Positions 44,507 to 52,103 of a stretch of DNA of 64,000 nt are shown piece by piece (position 1 is the first letter of the stretch; each line of letters starts with the position of its first letter). The position numbers and the translations under genes are program-made. The notes beneath the pieces are model-generated. The model ran no database searches, was not told the origin of the DNA, and saw only the letters and a program-made list of their open reading frames with translations. The DNA comes from Patescibacteria group bacterium (lineage in GTDB: Bacteria; Patescibacteriota; Gracilibacteria; Peribacterales; Peribacteraceae), in NCBI GenBank assembly GCA_023263945.1, contig JALQTW010000003.1:57297-121296 (forward strand). Direction: 5' to 3'.

Positions 44507-44873
44507 AGAGAAGAGGTCGCAAAGAAAGTAATGCATCGGAAACATAGATGATACGTTTATCGAATTGGGCACAGAGAAGTTCGCATTCCTGTATAATTTG
44601 AGAAGATCTTCCCCATCGCGAAACATGATCGAGGAGGACGATATCAAACGAAGGTACATCTTTTTTTAGGATCCAATTTTGGAAAAGACATGTGCGACCT
44701 GGGAGTTGTGACGCAATACCACTTTGTCCATGATCTTCTTCCTCATGCAAAATTTCGATATTGCTGAGGCGTGCAAACATACGGATCCTTTCCTTCTGCT
44801 GATCTAAAGAACCCGGAATATCCATGGCAGATCGATAGTATGCGATCGCACGTTTTTGCTCTGAATGATCCAT
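44496..44873 (-). CDS. Resolvase-domain-only serine recombinase paralogue
   Basis: A 125-residue protein with just the catalytic domain: KRAIAYYRSAMDIPGSLDQQKERIRMF, HEEEDHGQSGIASQLPGRTCLFQNWILKKDVPSFD and LLDHVSRWGRSSQI. It closely parallels the first 125 residues of the neighbouring large enzyme. The spacing between Arg and the candidate Ser is one residue shorter, so activity is doubtful. There is no DNA-binding domain. An ATG 8 codons upstream is an alternative start. Confidence 0.8.
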   Translation of the reverse strand: MDHSEQKRAIAYYRSAMDIPGSLDQQKERIRMFARLSNIEILHEEEDHGQSGIASQLPGRTCLFQNWILKKDVPSFDIVLLDHVSRWGRSSQIIQECELLCAQFDKRIIYVSDALLSLRPLLYGR

Positions 44874-44898
44874 AAAAGGGAGATAGGTGGTAAGCATA

Positions 44899-45789
44899 TT
44901 AGGATTGGGAAAGAGGAAATTTCTGCATTAAAAAATCACGCAATTGACGGTAGGTGCCTGTCTCTTGTTCTGGGATAATCCGTCCTTCCTGAAAAATCTT
45001 TCCAAGCTCCTGAAGGAGTTTTTCCACAAGGAGAGAAGGCCCGGATTGGACAGTTTTTAAATCCAGTTCATCAACGGTCATATCTGGATTTGTTAAAAAC
45101 TCATGAAGTTCATTTTCATTGAGATGAGCTCGTAAGAAAATTTTCCGCAATTGACGGAAAGATTTTGCATTTTTAATAACACCATGTTTTATCTTCTCGA
45201 ACAGAATTGTTGGAATATCTTCAGCTTCAATATCTTTTATTCTTCGTATCTTCGGCTTCAAACGAAGAAATTCAACACGGTATGTATCTTGTAATTTATA
45301 TCCTTCCATGAGACCAATGTTCTCCAGAGATTGGTCACGCAATTTCAAAGAAAAATGCACTAAAGTAGTTGAAATACCGACCGATTCAGCAACCTCTCTA
45401 TTCGATTTAAAACCGTTTTCTCTTTTTATAGTATGCAATGCTTCTGATCGTTCCATAGGCTTCCATTCTCTTCGATTATTCTGTATTTGAAAGCGACGTA
45501 TTTCTAATTCACCTTTTGGAAGTTTGGTGTGTACCCGACAAGGAACTGTCTTAAAGCCTAATTTCTTTGCGGCTTTATGTCTGCGGTGGCCGTCAATAAT
45601 TTTGTATCGATTTTCCTCTTCCTGAAGCACAACTAATGCTTGTTCTATACCGATTGCTTTGAGTGAATTAAGGAGACGTGTGTTATCACATTCATCACCC
45701 TGAGCATTATGCTCTTGTCGAGGTTGAGAAGGATCTCTCTCTAATTGCTCGAGAGGTAAATCCATGTAGATAGTGGCTGATTCCGCCAT
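44899..45789 (-). CDS. ParB-like DNA-binding protein
   Basis: A 296-residue ParB/Spo0J-family protein. The N-terminal domain has LPLEQLERDPSQPRQE, RYKIIDGHRRHKAAKKLG (the GxRR box as DGHRRHKA) and VPCRVHT. The helix-turn-helix is in SNREVAESVGISTTLVHFSLKLRD. There is no ParA beside it, and two serine recombinases follow within 30 bases, so it looks like part of a mobile element. Confidence 0.88.
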   Translation of the reverse strand: MAESATIYMDLPLEQLERDPSQPRQEHNAQGDECDNTRLLNSLKAIGIEQALVVLQEEENRYKIIDGHRRHKAAKKLGFKTVPCRVHTKLPKGELEIRRFQIQNNRREWKPMERSEALHTIKRENGFKSNREVAESVGISTTLVHFSLKLRDQSLENIGLMEGYKLQDTYRVEFLRLKPKIRRIKDIEAEDIPTILFEKIKHGVIKNAKSFRQLRKIFLRAHLNENELHEFLTNPDMTVDELDLKTVQSGPSLLVEKLLQELGKIFQEGRIIPEQETGTYRQLRDFLMQKFPLSQS

Positions 45790-45823
45790 ATATAAGAGGA
45801 GAAAAAAATAAATGAATGATGGT

Positions 45824-45888
45824 CTCTTGTAAGCCGAACGGGGCGAGAGCGACCATCATTGGCTACATCGCTCGTTGGGCTTCAAGAG
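45824..45888. repeat. Structured inverted-repeat element upstream of parB-like gene
   Basis: CTCTTG-T-AAGCC pairs with GGCTTCAAGAG (one bulged base). Inside, GAGCGA pairs with TCGCTC. It could be a binding or recombination site for the ParB/recombinase operon. Confidence 0.5.
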
Positions 45889-45962
45889 TTTTCACCCTAT
45901 GCAAAAAGGGCAAAAAAGCACAACCCATGGGTCTTTATTGCGTAAATAGAAAGAGTATTGTA

Positions 45963-46012
45963 TAATTATTTTATCTCGGCATCTGCAAACGTTAGCCGAG
46001 ATAAAATAATTA
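45963..46012. repeat. 18-bp perfect inverted repeat at island edge
   Basis: TAATTATTTTATCTCGGC (45963-45980) is the exact complement of 45995-46012, with a 14-base loop. It stands at the point where base composition changes from AT-rich to GC-rich. Confidence 0.85.
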
Positions 46013-46072
46013 ATATTTCTGTCAATCAATTGTAATGGTTCAATACCTTCGCATCACCTGCGTACGCTGCCA

Positions 46073-46396
46073 ATGTTCACGGTTCCGCTTGCCGTAGCCG
46101 GCTGGCTGGAGGGTATTGACCACCTGGGTGACGTCGGAAACGTTCTGCTCCAAGAGCACATTCTGGCCGACCTACATCAAGACATCGTGATCAACGTGCG
46201 GCGGGCGGAGCCAGGTGCGACACGTGAATACCTCAAACTTATCTTGACGATCATCGACGAAATCCGCGAACGCGAGTGGACGACCAAGAGAATCCTCGTC
46301 GAATTCGGAGTCAAAGTCGCGCAGGAGGCATACCAGCGCACGATCTTTCACGTCAGCAATCCTGACATCAAACTTCTCCTTCAACTGTGGGATTAG
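46073..46396 (+). CDS. Possible hypothetical protein in GC-rich island
   Basis: A 107-residue open frame with mildly GC-rich third codon positions. The opposite strand is also open here, and either, both or neither may be real. I find no family match. It sits between the inverted repeat and the ABC permease. Confidence 0.3.
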   Translation: MFTVPLAVAGWLEGIDHLGDVGNVLLQEHILADLHQDIVINVRRAEPGATREYLKLILTIIDEIREREWTTKRILVEFGVKVAQEAYQRTIFHVSNPDIKLLLQLWD

Positions 46397-46493
46397 GAAC
46401 TGGCGCGAGAAAAGTTGATCGCCATGTTCAGGAAGCCCCAGCCCGTCCAAGTTGTGTTGGATTGTCCATAGCACCTGTAGACTGCGTGACGTG

Positions 46494-47291
46494 ATGCGCT
46501 CCGTTTCCCTTCGCCGCCAGTTGACCGGTTGGTCCCAGAACGCCGTGGTTCTGGCCCTCGCGCTGTTCGCGTGGGAGTCGTGCGGGGCCATCGGCATGTT
46601 TGATGCGCGCGTCATGCCACGCCCGTCCGTGGCAATTCTGGCCGTAGCCGAACATTGGGAGTCGGGCGAACTATCCCAAGACGTGCTGGCAAGTCTCTGG
46701 CGCGTGTCGGTCGGCTTCGTGATCGGCGGCGCCCTCGGCTTTGGTTGCGGGCTCATCTGCTTGGGCGCGTGGCCACGACGCATCCTGAGCCCGCTCTTGG
46801 CGGCGATCCAAGGAATTCCTTTAATGGCCTGGATCCCGATCGCCATTCTGTTCTTTGGGTTGGGAGATGGGCCGGCATTTTTCTTGGTGAGCTTGGGCGT
46901 CTTTTTTCCCACCTTCAGCGGCACGTATCTGGGGTTCTCCTCGGCGGAGCGAACCTACAGTTTGGCTGCACAAACATTGGGCTTCTCGTGGTGGCAAACC
47001 ATTTGGCTGGTGACAATTCCCCAGGCCCTGCCCTCCATATTCTCCGGACTGCGGGTGGGAATGGGCGTGGCCTGGATGGCGTTGGTGACGGTGGAGCTGA
47101 TCGCCGTCCAGTCCGGGCTCGGCTATCTGCTGCAGATTAGTCGATCGCAGCTCCAAACGGACGTCGTGGTCGGCGTGATGGGCGTCGTCGGTGGACTCGG
47201 GATGCTGAGCATTGGATTGATACGAATGGCGGAACGCGCGCTGCTGCCATGGCGGTTTACAGGCCGAGAAACGCTTCCGAGCCAGTCATGA
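46494..47291 (+). CDS. ABC transporter permease, NitT/TauT type
   Basis: A 265-residue permease with six hydrophobic segments. The EAA loop is visible: AAQTLGFSWWQTIWLVTIPQALPSIFSGLRVGMGVAW. It resembles SsuC/TauC/NrtB-type permeases that carry sulfonates, nitrate or small organic precursors. I chose the ATG at 46494 because it gives a normal basic N-terminus. Its TGA overlaps the ATPase ATG. GC is far above that of the surrounding genes. Confidence 0.9.
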   Translation: MRSVSLRRQLTGWSQNAVVLALALFAWESCGAIGMFDARVMPRPSVAILAVAEHWESGELSQDVLASLWRVSVGFVIGGALGFGCGLICLGAWPRRILSPLLAAIQGIPLMAWIPIAILFFGLGDGPAFFLVSLGVFFPTFSGTYLGFSSAERTYSLAAQTLGFSWWQTIWLVTIPQALPSIFSGLRVGMGVAWMALVTVELIAVQSGLGYLLQISRSQLQTDVVVGVMGVVGGLGMLSIGLIRMAERALLPWRFTGRETLPSQS

Positions 47292-48073
47292 CGGAATCGC
47301 TCCCACTTTTGCAGGTTGACGACTTGTGCTTCGCCTACGCGGCGACGGACGGCTTAGCGCGCTTGCCCGTCCTGACGAACATTTCGCTGCGCGTCGCTCC
47401 TCAAGAGATTGTCGCCATCGCAGGCCCCAGCGGTTGCGGAAAGACGACCCTCCTGCAATTGCTCGCCGGCCTGATACCACTCCAAAGGGGCACGATCCGG
47501 ACTACGCCAGAGACCATTTCACGGGCGGGCGGGACTTGGAGTACCCTCGTGCTCCAGGAATTGGGCCTGTTCTACTGGATGACGACGCTCGACAACTTGA
47601 CCGTGACGCTGCGCGTGCGCGGCGTACCCAAATCCCAGCGCACGAAGCAGGCGGAAGAACTCCTCGCGGAAATGGGACTGGCGGGCTTCGAACGACATTT
47701 TCCGCATCAGCTCTCCGGCGGCATGCGGCAGCGTTTGGCCTTGGCGCGTGGGCTGGCGACGGCCGCGCCCCTGATCTTGTTGGATGAGCCGTTCTCTCAT
47801 TTGGACCCAGGAACCGACGAGCGGCTGGAGGAGGACTTTCTCCGCCGTGCGCGTGACCACAAGCTGACCGTGGTGATGGTGAGCCATGACGTTCGTCGTA
47901 TCCTGCGCATGGCTGACCGAGTCGTCGTGATGGGCCCACGGCCAGCAGGCATACGCGGTGAACTTTACATCGACTTAGAAAGGCCACGCCAGGGCCCTCT
48001 GGTATACTCCCCTAGGTTTGTCGCTTTGGAGCAACAGGTATGTCAACTTCTCTCTCCCCCCTTCGCAGGCTGA
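47288..48073 (+). CDS. ABC transporter ATPase, NitT/TauT type
   Basis: A 261-residue ATPase: Walker A GPSGCGKTTLL, Q-loop LVLQELGLF, signature LSGGMRQRLALARGLA, Walker B LILLDEPFSHLD and switch His VSHDV. The start overlaps the permease stop (ATGA). It overlaps the binding-protein gene by 34 bases. Confidence 0.94.
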   Translation: MTESLPLLQVDDLCFAYAATDGLARLPVLTNISLRVAPQEIVAIAGPSGCGKTTLLQLLAGLIPLQRGTIRTTPETISRAGGTWSTLVLQELGLFYWMTTLDNLTVTLRVRGVPKSQRTKQAEELLAEMGLAGFERHFPHQLSGGMRQRLALARGLATAAPLILLDEPFSHLDPGTDERLEEDFLRRARDHKLTVVMVSHDVRRILRMADRVVVMGPRPAGIRGELYIDLERPRQGPLVYSPRFVALEQQVCQLLSPPFAG

Positions 48074-49089
48074 GTCGTTTGGGCACCAGCCCAGGCGCTC
48101 GCCGCTTCCTGGGCGCAGCGTTGAGTCTTGTGCTGGTGTTCATGCTCGCGGGCTGTCAAGACGGCGCTGGTTCACCTTCAAACGGGAAGGGCCCGCCACT
48201 GCGGCTGGGGTGGCAACCGCCCTGGGCCAATCAAGGTCAAATCGTGACCGTCCTAAAGACCACCGACCTACTCGCGCACGATGGAATTGCGGTCGAGTAT
48301 GTTCCCTTCACCTATGGTGGTCCCATGGGAGAGGCAGCCCTGGCGGGGCGGATTGACATTATGCTGGCGGGTGACCAGCCGGTATTGACCCTCTTGAGCC
48401 GCAGCGATGATTGGCGGATCGTCGCCCGGATGACGAACTATCGCTCGGCGATTCTCGTTCCTTTGCAGTCGCCAGCCACAAGCCTAGAAGACTTGATGGG
48501 CATGAGGATTGCCACGGCCTTTGGTTCGACGACGCATCGCGATTTGATGCGGATGCTGGAAGATGCCGGACTCAAAGACGAGGTTCAAGTAGTCAATGTT
48601 GATCAAGCCGAACAAGCCGGAGTGATCGCGGCCGGTGGCGAGGAAACTTGGGGGGAGCTGGCGGCGATCGCGAGTTACGATCCTACGGTCGCCGCATCCG
48701 TGCAGAAATCGCGGGCCAAAATCCTCAAGGCGTGGGCTTCGCCCGGCTTGGTCGCCGTGCGGCGGGAGATCGTCGAGCAACACCCCGATCTCGTGCGGTC
48801 ATTCCTGCGGGCCTATGCTCAGGCGTTTGTCGCGTACGCGGAGACGCCGGAGGTCTTTGACGACCGGTATACGACAGAATCGAGATTGGCGCTCACCGCG
48901 GCCGACTACCGTGCGATTGCCGCCTTTGAACCGAATATGCAGGCACGGGCGCTGAAAAATGTCAATATCAGACTGACAGAAAAGTTCCTCCAACAACTCG
49001 ACCGGAACGCTGATGTGGCCAGGCAACTGGGAATCATCCGGCAAAAGCCCGACCTGAAAAAGATGGCCGACGTCACGTTAGCCCCCTAG
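48040..49089 (+). CDS. ABC transporter substrate-binding lipoprotein
   Basis: A 349-residue protein with a basic N-terminus and the lipobox MLAGC. The SsuA/THI5-like fold is seen in LRLGWQPPWANQGQIVTVLKT, AGRIDIMLAGDQPVLTLL, RIATAFGSTTHRDLMRML and VVRREIVEQHPDLV-like VAVRREIVEQHPDLVRSFLRAY. It would deliver a small organic or inorganic ligand to the transporter; the ligand cannot be read from the sequence. Confidence 0.9.
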   Translation: MSTSLSPLRRLSRLGTSPGARRFLGAALSLVLVFMLAGCQDGAGSPSNGKGPPLRLGWQPPWANQGQIVTVLKTTDLLAHDGIAVEYVPFTYGGPMGEAALAGRIDIMLAGDQPVLTLLSRSDDWRIVARMTNYRSAILVPLQSPATSLEDLMGMRIATAFGSTTHRDLMRMLEDAGLKDEVQVVNVDQAEQAGVIAAGGEETWGELAAIASYDPTVAASVQKSRAKILKAWASPGLVAVRREIVEQHPDLVRSFLRAYAQAFVAYAETPEVFDDRYTTESRLALTAADYRAIAAFEPNMQARALKNVNIRLTEKFLQQLDRNADVARQLGIIRQKPDLKKMADVTLAP

Positions 49090-49128
49090 AACAATTCGCT
49101 GACAAAATGCCCTGGCAGGTATCAAGAC

Positions 49129-49346
49129 ATGTTCCTCTCGCCAATCTCAGTTACGTCGATCCCTGAGTCGCCTGTCCTGGAACTCGACCGGCGCGACGTC
49201 TATCCACCCAAGCCGGCCAGTGTTTTGCTGGGCCGTACCGCGGCCCGAATTGCCGAGACGGGGACGCGCGTGTTGGACCTGGGGACTGGGTCGGGGATTT
49301 GCGGGCTGTGGATGAAACGCCGCGTCCCAAGCGCCCGTGTCGTCAT
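49129..49346 (+). pseudogene. Methyltransferase, N-terminal part (broken)
   Basis: The first 70 residues of a class I methyltransferase: ELDRRDVYPPKPASVLLGRT and motif I RVLDLGTGSGICGLWM. After VPSARVV the frame no longer encodes the fold. The missing continuation is found on the opposite strand at 50482-50672. The join would be at a shared GTCAT. Confidence 0.8.
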
Positions 49347-49375
49347 GACCGACAACCGACAGGCGGCGGAGAGTA

Positions 49376-49600
49376 TCACGCGGCGACCAGCGCCGGCAAA
49401 CAGAAATCGGGGCCGACCAGCGCCAGTTGTGGCGGGACCAGCGCCTGCCGCTCGAAATGATGATCCGCGAGCAGCGGCGCGGACAGCGGCGTACTCGTCG
49501 CCAGATAGTCGTAGTTGACATCTATATTAGGCGCTCGTCCGCTCGTCCGAGTTCGCCTAAGGCGTGTCGCTGCTAAAAAAGCCCGAGCGCGGTCCCGCAC
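49376..49600 (-). other. Fragment with coding-like composition, unassigned
   Basis: The reverse strand is open for 75 codons, ending HHFERQALVPPQLALVGPDFCLPALVAA. It may be the end of a protein broken during rearrangement. No family is recognised. Confidence 0.25.
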
Positions 49601-49936
49601 TATGCCCCGACGGGGTTCTGCCGCGGAGCGGACAATTCCACAGCCTTGAGATCACGGCACTGCAATCACGGCGCCGGCGAACTCGCGTCGCGTTTCCCAT
49701 GCGCTAACCCACCAGTGCCGCCAACTCCTCGGCAGTCAACTGCTCGGGCTGACGATCCTTGTACCGTCCGCCGTGCATCGTGCGGCTCCAGGGAACCCGC
49801 ACATGCAGCCGCTCGGCCAACATCGCACGCTCAAGATCGGCACGCTGCGAAAGATTCTGCGCGACCTCGATTGGAGTCCGAGCGAGTTCACCCAGCGCTG
49901 GCACGCGAAATCGTAACGTGTGCTACGCTGTCGGCC

Positions 49937-50487
49937 GTGCTCCTCTCCCCCCGTCTGCCCGCGACCAACGAGCGCGGGCCCTTGTACACCGAACAGGCGC
50001 TTTCGGCCCTCCATCAGGGAAACGTTCGCCGCGAACGGCTGACGCTACTGTTTGCCAGTCACGCCGGCGCCGCGGGGCTGTTCATTCGCTGCACGTCGCG
50101 CTTGCGGCCGCTCGTCGATGGTCCGCTGCTGGCCCAGTACCCGGACCTGGCGATTGAATCGTTATCCGAAAACGTGTTAGGTCCACCGCCGGGAACAGTT
50201 CTCTTTACGCGACACCTGTATCTCACGCCCTACCTGTTCCCGATTCGCCGCTACGTGCAGTTCACCGACGACGTGAGCCGAACACTGGCCGATCCGGTGA
50301 GCGCTATCCTGGGCGCCGTGCAGTGCCGAGCCGACGACAACCTCTCGGCCCAAGTCGAACTTGAAGTGGCGCCGGCTCCGCCCAAAACCGTCCGCCGCGC
50401 CCGCAAGATTTTGCGGCGCCTGATGCGGCCCTTTTTTGAGCGGCATCCCAGATTCGAGCGCTGGTACGCCGAGTGGTCGTTGTCATG
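49937..50487 (+). pseudogene. N-terminal fragment of a HerA/type IV secretion-like protein
   Basis: From a GTG near 49937 the frame reads LLSPRLPATNERGPLYTEQALSALHQG, then RLRPLVDGPLLAQYPDLAI and TFDDVSR-like VQFTDDVSRTLADPVSAILGAV. This resembles the N-terminal part of large secretion-type ATPases seen in planctomycetes, from memory. The P-loop part is absent because the frame runs into the reversed methyltransferase fragment at about 50482. Confidence 0.45.
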
Positions 50488-50672
50488 CCCGGGGAGAAGC
50501 CCCAGGCAGCCGGATCAACGTGTGGTATGGCAGGTGGGTGACAGCAAATAAGATCAAAAGTCTCCCCTTGCAACGGCGCAAGGAGATCTCCTTCGCGGCA
50601 ATCAACATCGCAACCATTGCGACGGGCGTTGGCCGTCGCCACCGCGATGGCCTCCGCATTGATGTCGATGAC
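50482..50672 (-). pseudogene. Methyltransferase, central part (inverted)
   Basis: The reverse strand reads VIDINAEAIAVATANARRNG and then the motif IV region FDLICCHPPAIPHVDP. These are the motifs that should follow motif I of the 49129 fragment. Both ends carry GTCAT/ATGAC. The C-terminal third is not found. Confidence 0.75.
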
Positions 50673-50908
50673 TTTCAAAGTGAATCCAAGTCTCATTCCA
50701 CTTCTTGGCTCTGGTTCAGCATTCTTGAACATAAAATTTGGCCGTTTTTGGCCGGTAAAAATGACAAAACACGAGAAGTATGAAGAAATCGCAAACCCAA
50801 AAAGGCTAACTTTATAACAGTGGCATATTTTGGAGAGCTATTTTGGCCAATGGTGTGAGTAATTTTTACAAAAACACCAGTTGCTTTCTAGCAAAGAATA
50901 ATTCTTGA

Positions 50909-50948
50909 ACTTTATAAAGTCATGAATGTTTGGCCAACTTTATAAAGT
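50909..50948. promoter_or_regulatory. Paired palindromic operators upstream of fic
   Basis: Two ACTTTATAAAGT palindromes 28 bases apart centre to centre. They stand 50-80 bases before the fic -35 box. They are probably binding sites for the Fic protein's own C-terminal helix-turn-helix or another regulator. Confidence 0.6.
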
Positions 50949-51000
50949 TTCCCATTTACATGGTACGTTATCGTCCAAATGACATTCTAGAAAGACGATA

Positions 51001-51029
51001 TTGATTTTTTGGATATTTTTGGATAAAAT
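51001..51029 (+). promoter_or_regulatory. Leaderless promoter of fic
   Basis: TTGATT and TAAAAT with a 17-base spacer; 6 bases to the ATG. Confidence 0.7.
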
Positions 51030-51035
51030 ACAGAT

Positions 51036-52070
51036 ATGGCACACAATACCGCATCACGAGCCATAGAAGAATTGCAGAAAATTGATGATCTTCGTATGAA
51101 GATCAATGTCTTTCGCCCTTTCAGCAAGGGGCTTATGGCTCTCTGGCAAGAACGGCTTCGCATCGATTGGACATATAACAGCAATGCTCTCGAAGGAAAT
51201 ACTCTCACCTACGGTGAGACAGCATTTTTCCTGCGCGAAGGACTCACATCAGAAGGAAGGCCTCTGAAGGACTACGTCGAGGCAAAGAACCATGCGCAGG
51301 CCATCGACTATCTGCAAGAAGTGGTTACATCGAAGAGGGAGCTTACGGAGGGTTTCATAAAAGAACTCCACAGCCTTCTCCTGCGCGATATTGACCACAC
51401 TGTCGCGAGGGGCGCAGGTGGAAAGCTGATTCATAAACCTCTGAGCCCAGGGAAGTACAAAGTGCGACCGAACCATGTGCTCACGCTCTCGGGCACGATT
51501 CACAAATACACGGAGCCAATCAAGGTGGTGGATGAAATGCAAATGCTTCTTCGGTGGCTCAAGCAAAGTAAAGAGATTCATGCTGTTGAAAGGGCTGCAC
51601 TGTTCCACTATCGCTTCGTGTGTATTCACCCCTTCGATGACGGTAATGGACGTATGGCACGCCTCCTCATGAATCTGCTGCTCATGAAGTCAGGGTATCC
51701 ACCCTGTGTGGTACGCAATAGTAAACGCAGAAACTATCTGCAAAGTCTTGAACAGGCAGACAGTACAGGATCTACAGAGGCATTTGTACGTATACTCGCT
51801 CAAGAGTTGATTCACACCGAAGAGACAATGCTTCGCGTCTTACAAGGGAAGCCTTTGCCTCCCATCCCAGGGGAAAAGCTTCATCGCGATGCACGGAAAG
51901 AACTCATCCTAAAAGTCATAGGCACAGACACGCTTTCTATCGGGCAAATTTCTGATCGCGTACCGCGCATCAAGCGACCAACACTCAAGAAGGACGTAAG
52001 CGCACTTGTCCGTGCAGGAAAACTTAAAAAAAGCGGCAAAAGGAAAGGGGTGATCTACACTCAACGGTAG
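51036..52070 (+). CDS. Fic-domain AMP transferase with self-inhibition and HTH
   Basis: A 344-residue class II Fic protein. The inhibitory motif is SNALEGN (N-terminal), and the active motif is HPFDDGNGRMARLLMN, complete with the catalytic His. The last 70 residues form a winged helix (SIGQISDRVPRIKRPTLKKDVSALVRAGKLKKSGK). It should transfer AMP to a target protein; the target is unknown. No separate antitoxin gene is needed in this class. Confidence 0.93.
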   Translation: MAHNTASRAIEELQKIDDLRMKINVFRPFSKGLMALWQERLRIDWTYNSNALEGNTLTYGETAFFLREGLTSEGRPLKDYVEAKNHAQAIDYLQEVVTSKRELTEGFIKELHSLLLRDIDHTVARGAGGKLIHKPLSPGKYKVRPNHVLTLSGTIHKYTEPIKVVDEMQMLLRWLKQSKEIHAVERAALFHYRFVCIHPFDDGNGRMARLLMNLLLMKSGYPPCVVRNSKRRNYLQSLEQADSTGSTEAFVRILAQELIHTEETMLRVLQGKPLPPIPGEKLHRDARKELILKVIGTDTLSIGQISDRVPRIKRPTLKKDVSALVRAGKLKKSGKRKGVIYTQR

Positions 52071-52103
52071 AGATTTACACATATTCATTGTATTCTGCAC
52101 ACC

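Larger units (their letters stand above)
50673..51035. other. AT-rich spacer with operator-like palindromes
   Basis: Base composition returns to AT-rich. No gene is seen. It carries two copies of the 12-base palindrome ACTTTATAAAGT (50909-50920 and 50937-50948), a half-copy AACTTTATAA at 50808-50817, and the fic promoter. Confidence 0.7.

Noticed and set aside
45981-45994. Integron attachment site in the loop of the inverted repeat (AACGTTA)
   Set aside because: It only partly fits the core-site consensus; no integron integrase is present and the arms are perfectly symmetric.
46172-46924. 250-codon minus-strand frame across the permease start
   Set aside because: It runs opposite a clear ABC permease. 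Its last 80 codons look coding-like, but no motif supports it; left as an ambiguity with the 46073 frame.
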